Shown: positions 13,611-24,539 of the stretch, piece by piece
Layout: the number at the start of each line of letters is the position of its first letter
Position numbering within the stretch: the stretch's first letter is position 1
Assembly (NCBI GenBank): GCA_964017235.1
Contig: OZ024933.1
Location: 57,146,255 to 57,210,254, forward strand
Source: Sabellastarte sp. h YS-2021
Taxonomy: Eukaryota; Annelida; Polychaeta; Sabellida; Sabellidae
Direction of reading: 5' to 3'
DNA length: 64,000 nucleotides
Notes under the pieces: generated by a model
Databases searched by the model: none
What the model was told of the DNA's origin: nothing
What the model saw: the letters and a program-made list of their open reading frames with translations, nothing else
Translations under genes and position numbers: made by a program

Positions 13611-14380
13611 CATTGTACACTAGCGCGGCGCGGCGGCGATGCGGCGCGGCTAAATAAAATAGAAATAATGGAAGTAGTTTTTTAAAAAACCGCGCGGCTT
13701 TTTTACTATTTTCCCCAAGTTTTCATTGATATTTAAATTTCCCACAGGTTAAATATGGCAGTCTATCACAGAACTTTATACAAATATATTAATTGGAAAA
13801 CAAAATGCAAGCACACAGGCTCATTATGAAGGGATTATCTACTAGGGGAGAGATGACAAAATATGGTGGGTGTCCATATGCACACATAAGAAGGTTTAAC
13901 TGAATGAGGATTGCAATTAACAGCAATTCTAAAACGGACACACTGGTCTAGGATCTTGTTTGTGGAGGGATTATGTCCTTATAATAGACAGAGGGATGTT
14001 ATGTTAGGCCATGTTAGGGGTGTGACAATATCTGTAGGCACAACACAGCCAGAAGTTTATAAATTGAAAGGGGGTGTAATCACCAGTATTATAAAAGGGA
14101 CACTGGTCAAAGCCTTTCATAGTAATAAGATTAAATGCATGTAAGGGTAGGAGGGTGTGGGAATATACTGTGGGGTATTAGCTTTTTAATTACATTTATG
14201 ATTATTTTAACTATTCTATTCACTTTCACTCTAGTTAAAATATCTTGTCAATATACTGAAAACTGCTGGGAAAGCCGCCCAAATGTGCAAGGTAAAGAAA
14301 ATTCGTCTGCTCAGTATGCAGTAAAAATCGTACCGCGCCGCACCGCACCGCGTATATGTGCAAGGGCCTTTATTCCCCAT
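13611..14380. mobile_element. Non-autonomous DNA transposon with GC-rich inverted ends
   Basis: The left end has AGCCCATTGTACACTAGCGC running into GCGGCGCGGCGGCGATGCGG. The right end, read on the minus strand, has AGGCCCTTGCACATATACGC running into GGTGCGGTGCGGCGCGG. The ends form imperfect inverted repeats of about 45 bp that are strikingly GC-rich in an AT-rich region. A third GC-rich piece, CCGCGCGGC, sits at about 13689. The interior has no recognisable transposase; the two overlapping frames of 77 and 105 codons inside look like chance. The ends resemble those of PIF/Harbinger-type MITEs (inference from end style only). A clean target duplication was not found. Confidence 0.6.
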
Positions 14381-14455
14381 CAGGTTAGGACAGGGATCAA
14401 ATCAGGGACCAGAGAGGTGGGTGTCGCTATCCACCACAAGGTGATAGAGTAAGGC
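14381..14455 (-). repeat. Possible tRNA-like SINE head relic
   Basis: Read on the minus strand, GTGGATAGCGACACCCACCT then TGATTTGATCCCTGTCC resembles the box A to box B part of the SINE heads found elsewhere here. There is no body or tail. Weak. Confidence 0.35.
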
Positions 14456-14717
14456 ATCATGGAGTGACCATTGTGATGGTCCGTGTAAGACCAAGAATAA
14501 GATTTCATATTAATGCTATAACCTTGTTCAAATTAAGAACATATACTGTTATATTGATGTAATCAGATACAGAGGGATATAAGGGCTTAAGTGAGGGTCT
14601 ACTTAAGGTTGTAATTTATTTTGTCATTCCAAAATGTATTTTTCCCCTTTTCTTTGTCTTTCTTTCTGTTCTTTCTGTATTTTGTTTTTTGGTAAAAGAC
14701 AGTATGATCGAACATAT

Positions 14718-15115
14718 AGGGCTTTGAAACTGTTTTATGAATATAAACATGTGATATAAACAGAATCTGAATAAACATATGCCTTCTGAAGATGCTTTTT
14801 CAATTTAAACGTTTGGTGAAATGATAATCTGAATAAAAAGAAATAGATAATATATATAAATAGATAATCGTACTTTATTATGTTATGAATTTAAATAGGT
14901 GGTAAAAAGAGAGTTTGATTTAACATGATTTCTGAAGCTTCATTTTCTTGTCTGAACAATCATGTACCTTTTGAAGTTGTTTTATGAATTTAAACATTGA
15001 GTAGACAGGCACTCTAATAAAATATATGGCTTTTGAAGTTGCTTTATGAATGTAAACATATGTTAATACCTCAATTTACAGCAGATGGCTTTAAAAGTTG
15101 TTTTATGAATTGATG
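14718..15115 (+). repeat. Degenerate tandem array, about 60-65 bp unit
   Basis: The motif G(G/C)CTTTTGAAGTTGTTTTATG followed by AATTTAAACAT recurs at about 14720, 14781, 14967, 15029 and 15088, with a partial unit near 14883. Between motifs the text is also related (CAGAATCTGAATAAACATAT, GATAATCTGAATAAAAAG, CACTCTAATAAAATATATGG). It is an old, diverged minisatellite-like array. Confidence 0.65.
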
Positions 15116-16109
15116 CTATTTCTATCCCCTCTCATATCTGAGTAAGTAACTGGAATTATGTTCTGCAAACATTTAGACTTCATTTGGTAAAACATTAATC
15201 AACAGGCAATGTAGAAAAAAGTGTCCTTTTAGTGGTAATAGGTTTTGACATATGGATGTACAACTACCAGAAATAGTTTTTTATTTATGGAGAAGAGATA
15301 AGATACTCTATATTAAGAGATAATGCTGACATCACAGCCAAGAAAAATGTTCCACAACAATGCTATTGTTATCATGATGGATGCTGCAATACAGCTTTTT
15401 GCATACTCAGTACTGTAAATATGTAAGTCGTGTCAATGTTTTTATTTTTTGCACTGTCACTAGATCTGTAAAGGTAGAGATAATATATAGTCTATTTATA
15501 GACTCCTTCTGTGGACTAGGTTTATTATATTTTTTGGCGAAAAGCATTTTAGACAAATATTAAGGCTACGAGGTGCGTTTAATTTGTCTCTTATCATGCT
15601 TCTCTGTATATGCTAAACTTTGCAACATCCAAGGCACAATACTATTGAAAGGACCTGGAACCGGGTTATTAATGGAAATTAATCCCAGTAACCTTCATTA
15701 GCTGCAATTGTTTGTTCATTTATGCGAGTCATGAAAAAACACCTTCTTGTTTATTGTAAGATACACATCTATCCTAAATCGTCCAACCTGTGCCCGAGAC
15801 AAGCACAAGCCTGCTGCCCATGGGTAGTGCTGAAAAATCCACAAAATAAACTGAATCTCAATACAGAAGTTTCCTTGGTCAAACTGTTCAAAATTTTAAA
15901 AAAGAGACTGTCACTGTGACCATCACCTAGTCTTCAAATTCCTCCCCCTTTAATTGGTTTGCACTAATTGACTCCTCTCTGCCTTTAATTGATTTGCACT
16001 AGTTGACTTCACTACATCCCCCCCTTCTTTGTTTTCTCTATATTTGTCTTTTCTGTGCATTTCTGTGTCATTTTTTGTGTGCAATAATTTAAAAAAAAAA
16101 ATAAAAAAT

Positions 16110-16265
16110 TCCGGAGACTCAGTATGGATCCAGGTGTAAATCATCTTTGACAAATTCCCCACCTTGTGTGAAAATATATGACCCATGTCAGATGGACAGT
16201 TTTTTTTAGTTATGTGCACAGACAAACGGACAGACCCAATAAAATATCCTCGGGCCTCTCCGTCT
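16110..16265 (-). repeat. Fragment of the ACCTCTGCCA-end repeat family
   Basis: Reversed blocks such as TATGGATCCAGGTGTAAATC, the T-rich CAGACAAACGGACAGAC stretch and the CTCGGGCCTC edge correspond to the family at 17385 and 57699, which carries TTTGTTTGTC…CTGGATCCAG. Degenerate, with no intact ends. Confidence 0.45.
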
Positions 16266-16670
16266 GTGGGCTAATTAGAACTATAGATGAAATTGATATG
16301 TAATCAAACTCCTTAAAGTGAATATGATTTTGCAAAGAGATGTAATTCAAGATTATTTCCGGAAAGGAACTAGCTCTATTTGAATACTAATGATGAAGCC
16401 TATTATGTGACCGTTGTTTTTTTTTTCAAAGTAGGTTGGTCATATTAATGGTTCCCACTACAGGGACACTTGTACATGCCTCTTACTGTAAGTTTTTCAC
16501 TTTCAACGGCATTGTTCAGCTATTATAGTTTTTTATGTTGTTATTATTATGGTTGGGAGTGATAGGCCATAGTTGGAAACTATTTTCCCTACTTGTGTGC
16601 GAGGTGAGAGCTGTCATATAAATATGATTAAATGTGGACCACGAAGGTTACTGCTTTCATGTAATAAAAA

Positions 16671-17101
16671 GCCATCTAATACCACGTGGCAATGTTATGA
16701 TGCATGTATTACGCAGACTCCTAAAATTACCCATGTATTAAGTATATCATTTTTCCCTTCTGTTTGTTTGTTTATTTGGGGTTTTACGTCGCTTTCAACA
16801 CTGTACAGGTCATATCACGACGGGTAGTTGGAAGGGCAGAGGAAACCAGTACATATAGTTCGCTAGGGTTCTGTACTGTAAACTGCCGACCAACGGCAAG
16901 CAACTACCAGCTTTCCCACTTACGGCCATGTCGGGGATCGAACCCCGGCCGCAGAGGTGGGAGGCGAGAGTGTTACCACTCTGCCGCCGTGGCCCCTTTT
17001 TTCCCTTCTGCCATCTAATACCACGTGGCAATGTTATGATGCATGTATTACGCAGACTCCTAAAATTACCCATGTATTAAGTATATCATTTTTCCCTTCT
17101 G
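16671..17101. repeat. 92 bp direct duplication flanking a SINE
   Basis: The 92 bp text beginning GCCATCTAATACCACGTGGC and ending TTTTTCCCTTCTG occurs at 16671-16762 and again, identically as far as I can see, at 17010-17101. The SINE lies between them. The last 13 bases (TTTTTCCCTTCTG) occur a third time immediately right of the SINE (about 16998-17010). This fits a SINE inserted, with a normal target duplication of about 13 bp, at the end of the first unit of a tandem duplication. Confidence 0.85.
16763..17000 (-). repeat. tRNA-derived SINE, first family, near full length
   Basis: On the minus strand the head reads GGGGCCACGGCGGCAGAGTGG (box A region) and then GGGGTTCGATCCCC (box B). The body has GTAGTTGCTTGCCG and GGCAGTTTACAGTACAGAAC, and the tail ACCTGTACAGTGTTGAAAGC then GACGTAAAACCCCAAATAAA. 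Related copies are at 29405-29636, 43842-44061 and 44820-45058 on the + strand. The head-body-tail layout is that of the tRNA-SINE superfamilies common in molluscs; the exact family name cannot be fixed by eye. The overlapping short frames here are SINE translations, not genes. Confidence 0.9.
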
Positions 17102-17384
17102 TAACAGTCCTCTGTCCTTTCAGAGTTGCATTGCCACCTTATGCTACTTCCAGCATAAGAAAAACTTATGAAAGAAAAAATGTATAGTGTAATTTTTTTG
17201 CCAATTAAACTGAGGTTGAACATTTTCGTCTTATGCATTCTCATTCTCCCTCCTACAAACCTGTGTTTATATTACATGTTTGTCGCAAATACTTGCAGCT
17301 TATAACATTCTTTATTTGAACATCTGAACAATTCTACCTTATTTCTCTTCAATTAGAATGATAGATTGATTATGTTACATATTT

Positions 17385-17790
17385 ACCTCTGCCAAGGGGG
17401 ATGCCTTTGTTTGCTTGTTTGGTTAACTGCCTGTCTGTCTGATTTTAAAATGACTAAAAAAATATGGATAAATTATGATGAAACATTCGGGAGATCTTGA
17501 CAATGGCACAGGGAACAGATATGATTCAATTTTGGTGTTGCTTTGGATCACAGTCTGGATCCAGAAAATCTTTGAAAGATCCTTTATCATTTCAAGATAG
17601 GCTCACTTTCAGTGTATCTGTACATACCTCCATAATTGATTGCTAAATTGCTTGACAAAGATAGTGGACACTCCCATAATAGTGTTTGTAATATATCTAT
17701 GTTTGACCTGAATCTAGAACTAAATAGGGGTGGAAACTAGCTGCTCGACACTGGTCTGGGCTCTCCGAGTGCTTTTCTAGTTACCTTTCT
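17385..17790 (+). mobile_element. ACCTCTGCCA-end repeat, decayed copy
   Basis: Opens with ACCTCTGCCAAGGGGG and continues with TTTGTTTGCTTGTTTGG, a GATCACAGTCTGGATCCAGA block and, after a gap, GGGCTCTCCGAGTGCTTTTC, which is the distal edge of this family. The right inverted end is not preserved. The best copy, with both ends, is at 57699-57925. Confidence 0.6.
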
Positions 17791-18233
17791 GTGTAGTGTA
17801 ACAAATATACTGTTGAAAGTATCACCATGTAATGGCTGCTAAACCATAAAATATCTCTTGAAATTGTCACAGTTTTCTAACGTAGTATACTGTTTTCAGA
17901 CAGCTGACAAGCTATTTTATCTTGAACTATTAATCACCATCCTGTGTTTCCCTAGTAACTGGCCTTGTTATGTTTCTTTGAAAACAGAGCTGATTTGAAA
18001 TGTGACCATCTTGCCAATGGCCTTTGATCAATGATATATTTGCACAGCTTTTGTACTACTTCTATATTTCAATCAGTAATTTCAGTTTCAAATATCAAAA
18101 CTATTGTATGCAAGTCCAAGCTAGCAACCCAAATCACCATCCCCACATAATAAAAATTACTCTACATATATTTATTTGAGGTTAGATTTCAGATGGAAAT
18201 CATAGCTATATCCCCCATCTCTTCGTTTTATGT

Positions 18234-18370
18234 GCTGTTTACTGTGTTCTGAAGGCCTTCTCTAGTCTCAGATGTGGCCTCATAAGAGTGCTCAAAAACC
18301 ACTTGGAAATATTTTGAGTCTCTGCACTGAATGATAAAAAACCTGATGACCTAGTGGATCTGGCTTTCAG
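18234..18370 (+). repeat. Copy 3 of the 130 bp dispersed element
   Basis: Starts GCTGTTTACTGTGTTCTGAA, then GTGGCCTCATAAGAGTGCTC, ACCACTTGGAAATATTTTGA and CACTGAATGATAAAAAACCT. It is collinear with copies at 7214 and 11987. Confidence 0.7.
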
Positions 18371-20874
18371 CAAAAATCCCTTGTTGTTCTTCGACTATAG
18401 GTTGCGTTTGTGTTCAGGCTTAAAACTGAGATAAAGTTCAAACGAAAGGGTCGTAAAATCTTGACCAAGTATTGAAATTGCTTCCATTAGTTATTTTTGG
18501 TAATGGCAGTTAAGTATGAAAAGAAATCCATGCAAACGTCATGCAAGTACTGGATTTTGTACAGGCTGCAGTATGCTTGTACAAACTGCTTCTGCAACTT
18601 GTCACTTGTACAACTTAAACCTGTATATGTTGTAAATTGTCAAAAAATCAGTCAATGAAGCACTGAGGTTTTTTTAAGAACCTGTGAATAAAAAAGCTAT
18701 CGAAGTATGAGACCTGTAAATAAAAATCTATGTTGTCTATCATGATTGCTGATATGTGCACTGCGGAGCATATTAAATATTTAATGGTATGGACAACACA
18801 ACATCTTATTTTAGTTGAGTATATACTTTTTAAGCCCAAATACAGGTAAATATATAAGATAATTATGTCCTTTGCCTATTTTCTATTTTTTACTTCTAAA
18901 AATATACGTTTTAAGCTTAAATTGCCATTTTTTAAAAAAAGAGGTTCTTGTAAAAAAAATATACTGTAACTGGAACTTTTCTACTCACTGTACCCACTGA
19001 TAGGTGATATTGGTATAATTTTCATATTCACGCAAATTTATCATATTTGACTAGAATTAATCACTACATTATCCACAAGACAGACAGAACAGAAGCAGCA
19101 AGGAAGAATATGCCAAAATAGCTGCTAAAAATCACATTAAAAAGCTTCAATAAATTATTTATCATGATGGATGTATTTGCTGCTTCTCGGTGTGACTTTT
19201 GCACTTGCTGCCCAGTATTCAGATGTTATAGTGTAGAAAGTACCTAAAAGATTGATCATAGATGGTGATTTATACAAGACAAGACAGGAAATGATAACAG
19301 CTATAGCATAATGGAAGGTTTATGTGTGTTGAATATAGAGTTATGGTTAGACTTGGATTAATTTAAACTCACTTTCAAAAGATTTCCATATACTGGATGA
19401 AGAAAATGAGTCTAAGCTGAGAATAAGTAACTGTTAACATTACACTAAGTTAAAAATGAATATTACACATTTTTCTCTGGGAAAAAGGAGTTTTGTTTGT
19501 GTAATGATATGAACGTTATTTGGATGATTTTGCTGCTGAAAACTAATATGTAATGCATGAAGCCATAAGCATGGGCTGTGGAACATTTATGGGTATTTAT
19601 GAGTTCTGCTGCTAATCAGGTTTTTTTATGCACTGAATCATCATTTTTTGTAGTCTCTGATTCATCGTGAAGCAAGGATTATTCATAAATAACATAACTA
19701 TTAGGAATACACGATTTATTAGGAGTCAATATAAGCAGGTATTGGCATAAGTTTGAGATCTATGTTACCCAGTGTATAAAATGTGACTTAGCCCCTGGTT
19801 TTGTTTCAAGACTCTCCTTACACCAGCATGCAAAATATGTAACACTTTTGATTGGTTAGGAAAATAAAGGACAGAAGTGTTTGACAAGGAAGTAAAGAAA
19901 TTATTTATTCAAAAATAAATAGTCCCAATAACACACCTAATTAGTTGATGTCCCTAGTAAAAGATTCAAGGGTATGATACATTGAAAAAAAAATCCTTCA
20001 CTCAAGAAAACTTTTGTTGCATGGCATGTTGGTACTAAAGGTGGGAAGACTTTGTCCAATTAATAGGTTTTCAGTCTGATTTTAAAAATTTTAAAACACT
20101 GTGTCTGAATATATGACGAAGTTAATATTTCGCATTAATGTAAGATAGACTCAAAATACACATGTGTTTTTTGCCAAAAAAAAATTTAATCACAGTTCAA
20201 GGAGTGGCTTTCTACAGCTGATATACTTTTGATAGACTACTGCCAAAAATTGCCTTTTTTTCAGAGAAGGCATCCTGTAGTGATGTTCAGGTAACTGCAA
20301 GATATATATTGTACATCATATTTATTATGTTTACCATAGTAGTGTTCACCATGTGAGTTTTGTAGAACATCTCATCGTGTTGGATCCTACAAATGATTTC
20401 CCTAATTATAGATACAAAATCGCAAATCTTATAGATCACAAATCTTTTATTCAGACCCGGTGTCAATATAAGCATAAAACAACCATTTTTGTAAAACTTA
20501 ATTGACTTACTTTTATGTATGTATGTTTTCTTTACTCAAATGCTCTATACACTTGGAGCAATGTATTTACCACATGTTTTACCTGACTTGATCTAAAACA
20601 AAAGCTAAAATCCACTAAGCTCCACTGTCAACGGTTGGAGTGCCAAGCACCTTGTAAATTTAGTCCCGAGTGTAATCTTATTGACTGCAAAGCTTATTCT
20701 TCTGGTCATAGTGGCAAGATCCATGAAAGCCTAGGTGAGTCATCTTCTCACAGGAAAAGAGAAGGTGTATAAACCAAGTGATAATTTCACAAGAGTTATC
20801 AGGGCTTGGTGCCATGATTGATCTTCATGAGTTGTAACAGTCAGATGCAAGACCTAAGACTTGTTATTCACTTG

Positions 20875-20894
20875 TATTATTATTATTATTATTA
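20875..20894. repeat. (TAT)n microsatellite
   Basis: About six and a half perfect units. Confidence 0.9.
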
Positions 20895-21312
20895 GCCAGC
20901 TGTGCATTTAGCTTAACTTATCATTACCAAAACAATTATAGTTATATAATTATGCATTCTTATGTCTTTCATATTTGTTCTTTACTTTTGATGTGCAGTT
21001 CTAGGTTCTTGGTATTGTCGCTATTGGGCTATTGTTGTGTTTAGCACCAACCTTTAAGGTTATGTAGAGAATCTAAGGACTACAGTAGATAAACCGTATT
21101 GACTTGTGGTCAACATGCAATACCAGACCAACATTCTGCCCATTTATTCTATTAACGGGCGCAGAAATACAATACTCATGGTTGTTTTGTTACAAGAAAA
21201 TTGGCAATAAGCACCAGTCATTTATGTCATTTTGACATGGAAGAAGAGGGGAAGTCAATAACAATAGCTTCCTTACCAACATTGCAATCCATGCCCCGAA
21301 CCTTCTAAATTG

Positions 21313-21347
21313 CCCCCCCCCCTCACCCCCCCCCCCAAAAAAAAAAA
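21313..21347. repeat. Poly-C / poly-A homopolymer cluster
   Basis: Ten C, then TCA, eleven C and eleven A. Homopolymer lengths like these are often unreliable in assemblies. Confidence 0.85.
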
Positions 21348-21544
21348 TCCTGGTTAGTTTTCAGATCCTCTGATTGCTTCCTAAAATGTTCAGAATGGGT
21401 TATCAACCTTGCAACGGTCTATATGATGGCTAAGACTGCCTTAAGACCCAAAAGATTATTTCAAGAATGTTAAGATAGCTTAAGGATTGAGTTCCTGAAG
21501 GCTAGATCTCATAAGCGTCACAGAATATCACAGAAAGTTTATTT

Positions 21545-21871
21545 AATTATTTGGGGTTTGATGTCACTTTCAACACTGTACAGGTCATATCAGGACGGGT
21601 AGTTCTGTTGACAGAGGAAACCAATAGACAGACTTGGTCAAGGTTCTGTACTATCGGTATGCATCGGTAAGTAACTACCAACTCTCCCACATAATGTCCA
21701 GATAAATCATAATTATGACTTATGCTATGTCATAATTACGACTTATTCTTTCTCATAATTACAAGATATGCTATCTCGTAATTACGAGACATACTATCTC
21801 GTAATTATGATCCGGAGTTTGAAGCGCCGACCTCAGAGGTTCAAGGCGAGTGTGTTAAACTGTAGCCTCTT
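21545..21871 (-). repeat. First-family SINE interrupted by a 23 bp satellite
   Basis: The reversed SINE tail (TTTGGGGTTTGATGTCACTT, CAACACTGTACAGGTCATAT) and body (GTAAGTAACTACCAACTCTC) run to about 21700. The tRNA-like head resumes at about 21812 (CCGGAGTTTGAAGCGCCGAC, CTCAGAGGTTCAAGGCGAG). Between them lies a tandem array of 23 bp units, listed separately. Confidence 0.8.
21708..21811. repeat. 23 bp tandem array, 4.5 units, palindromic core
   Basis: Units begin at 21708, 21731, 21754, 21777 and 21800: CATAATTATGACTTATGCTA, CATAATTACGACTTATTCTT, CATAATTACAAGATATGCTA, CGTAATTACGAGACATACTA and CGTAATTATGAT. Each has the palindromic core TAATTA, extended to CGTAATTACG in one unit. The array sits inside the SINE at the junction of head and body. 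Confidence 0.9.
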
Positions 21872-21879
21872 CATAGAAG

Positions 21880-23000
21880 GTTGAAGAAAAATTTTAACAG
21901 TTTGCCTCTTCAGTGGGAACAAACACAATCCACTCGTTTATGCCCTGAAACCTACCTGCCAGTCAATGGCCCTTCCTGAACACTAAGAGTGTGGTTTTAT
22001 GAACCTCCCAAGTAAAAATATTGACCTCCTGAATACTCTTAAATGGCAAAGTTTCAGGATTATAAGAAGGGATCTATCGACATAAAGGAATATTGGCCTT
22101 TAAATGGAAGCATTTGTAAAATAGTAAACCAAAAAATACTTCACTACAGAATTCGGGAGGTAAATAGAAACATTCAGTGTTTATTCGTTACAGCATCTGT
22201 AGTTGTTTCATTATCAGTAGAGGTCCCCTCCAGGTTACAAATTTTGGTTGAAATGTCTCAATTTCTGTAAAACATATTACCATTTATATTCACTTTACAT
22301 TAATGCACAGCACTTTTGTAACTTTGTTTTATATAACGATGGTAACTTTATATTATTTGGTTGTAAAAAACTCGGGGTTTTCTTTCTGTTGAAAAGCCAA
22401 CAACAGTTTCTGAATTATCTTTAAATTTGATGGATATTGTTTTACTCAAAGGTTGGCTCACAAAGACGTCAGTCTTGATATATACATATGGATGTCAGAA
22501 AGAACAAGATTGAAGGATTTGGAAAAGAAGACTTCAGTCATAACTAACAAATTTGTTAACAGAACGAGGGTTTTGATTTACAAGTCCCAGGCATCTTAAA
22601 GTTTTTATTGTATTCGACTCTTCACTGTCACCAAACCTAATAATGACCCTCATTCAGCTGCCATTGTGATTTGCAAGAAGGTTAAGGTTGCTGGAATAAT
22701 TTTCTCCCCTCATAAATTCAGACACAAGGGTACAGTTAACATCCTATAGAGCACTTACTATGGCCCTCGAGAGTGATGTTGACAAGTCTACACCTATAAA
22801 TATATTTGCTTTCATTATGTTTTCCCTCAGTTTTTTCACAGCTTTATGGCCAGCTGTCGAAGAGATTAATGACAAATGTTGCATTGGTACCATTGTACAG
22901 AAACTGCATTGTTAAAAGTTTCTGTTTTGTTAAGAATAATTTCTTGCCAGTAATTAATGGTGGAAAAGGTTTCTAACAGAAGAGATGCAGGTTGATAAGA
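21880..23000. other. Gene-free stretch
   Basis: The 75-codon frame at 22043-22270 contains a donor-like CGGGAG|GTAAAT at about 22159, but there is no supporting acceptor and no recognisable protein, so I do not call an exon. No repeat is recognised. Confidence 0.3.
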
Positions 23001-23005
23001 TTATC

Positions 23006-23335
23006 TGCCACTGTGGCCTAGCGGGTAACACACTTGTCTAGGAACTCAGAGGATGTGGGTTCAATCCCAGGAACATGCAGATACATAGTGGCTCAGATGA
23101 CCACTTAAAATGGCGGTCCTCTGTCATTTGGTCCTATCCCCAGTGGCAGGTTAAAGAACCTCAAGGACGTTGATAAATGGTAATCCTTGAGCCTCTGTCT
23201 TCAAGTTAGGGGAATGTCAGTTACTTGTGAGTTGGGGCTGTACCTCTACAGTTGGATTGGTTAAATAGTGCTTTGAGTCCCGTAGTATATGCAGATATTG
23301 CGCTGAGTATAAATACATAATAATAATAATAATAA
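23006..23335 (+). repeat. tRNA-derived SINE, third family, full length
   Basis: The tRNA head is well kept: TGCCACTGTGGCCTAGCGGG (box A) and GTGGGTTCAATCCCAGG (box B). The body has GTGGCTCAGATGACCACTTA, AATGGCGGTCCTCTGTCATT, CCAGTGGCAGGTTAAAGAAC and GTTGATAAATGGTAATCC. The 3' end is TAGTGCTTTGAGTCCCGTAG then GCGCTGAGTATAAATACATA and an (ATA)n tail. Copies on the minus strand are at 8418-8721, 35543-35815, 51001-51309, 51376-51445 (fragment) and 54840-54991 (3' part). Confidence 0.92.
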
Positions 23336-23339
23336 GACT

Positions 23340-24530
23340 GTTGTAGCATATTAAGCTAGATTCTAACAGGGTTGTTTCATATGGCAAATTCATCATAAAC
23401 CTACCTCATGATTGGAACAAAAAAAATTGAATTTCATGGTTGTAGTTTAGGATAAGTTTCCCACATCTTTCTGAAGGCTTTCTGATTGACGTTGCAATCG
23501 GTTCAAGAAGTATTCCGTTAGGCTACTGAGAAGTTTGTGATAATTTTGTGATCTATTCAATTAGTTTGAGAAAATTAACAATGGACTTGAGATGGAAAAG
23601 ATTGCTTCGCGAATGTGAAGATAGGTTTAAGATCACTGTAATATCTATAAAAATGAATTTACAAATAACAGCATAAGTTTAAGGTGTGTTATCAAATGCA
23701 ATATCTGATAAGAATCAGGAACAGTTTATGATAATATTAAACCATTTAATATGATTAACTCCAGAATGCTCAGATTGGTTTAGAATTGAAAATTCCCAGT
23801 CACGAATGGTCTATAATTGTTCTTATTCGGTTTACCATGTTCCGATTGTTTCCTGAAAAGGAAAATTTTCAGCATCGTAACCCAAGTGTGGAGGTCGATC
23901 ACCATAGTGGAACATCCACATAACAGTAGTTTGTATTGTGTATAATGTCACTTAAACTTCCTGCAGTCTGATACAGATTTTACCTCTGATTGAAGTTTCA
24001 TTGTTTTTGTTTAGACATATAATGGTGTATTAATGAGGCCAAAACTCCCAAGCACGCCAATGTATTTTTGTTGCAATAGAGTTCCTGGAATAAAAAGGTG
24101 AATTATTTTGAAATCCTACACACTGACTCAAGGATGTGCAACAAAGAAACAAAGATAACTGTAATATCCCAATGCATAGAAAAGTACCTTCATCGTCGAT
24201 ACATTAGAGCAGATACATTAAGAACAAATGTGATGTGCTGAAAACAAATGAAATGCCTTGAAAAATATGTGGATATTATTTCAGCAAAATACTTAAGGAA
24301 CCTTTCTAGAGAATCACATACATTGAATCAGAAACCTTTACAATGGTCATATTTTGGGCTCTTGGCTAGGCGATATAATTCATGATACTTTTATCAGACT
24401 GACTGGATACAGAGAGGTTATGTCACTTACCTGTGATGCTATCCAGAATAAAGGGATAAGCAAAAGTTAAAACCATAAATTTAGCTCAGGTTTTACCCAA
24501 ATGTCAATACTAGTAATCAGGGACCATGAT
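23340..24530. other. Gene-free stretch
   Basis: AT-rich, with no supported exon, SINE or inverted repeat. Confidence 0.35.
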
Positions 24531-24539
24531 TGTGCAATG

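Larger units (their letters stand above)
15300..19230. repeat. Old segmental duplication, right copy
   Basis: Matches 10380-13050 in a series of collinear blocks (see that entry). The extra length is explained in part by later insertions here: the repeat fragment at 16110-16265, the SINE at 16763-17000 with its 92 bp duplication, and the TIR-family repeat at 17385-17790. Confidence 0.6.
19240..21540. other. Gene-free stretch with simple repeats
   Basis: No exon is supported. A (TAT)n run lies at 20875-20894, and a C10-TCA-C11-A11 homopolymer cluster at 21313-21347. The rest is AT-rich sequence without a recognisable repeat. Confidence 0.4.

Noticed and set aside
13911-14452. Overlapping frames of 77 and 105 codons
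   Set aside because: They lie inside the non-autonomous TIR element and run through its GC-rich end, and they show no transposase motif.
16764-17187. Frames of 76-87 codons on both strands
   Set aside because: SINE sequence and its 92 bp flanking duplication, translated.
22043-22270. 75-codon frame with an internal donor-like GTAAAT
   Set aside because: No acceptor, no homology that I recognise, and frames of this length are common here by chance.
23006-23080. Possible tRNA gene
   Set aside because: Box A and box B are good, but the acceptor and anticodon stems do not close and SINE body follows directly, so it is the head of a SINE.
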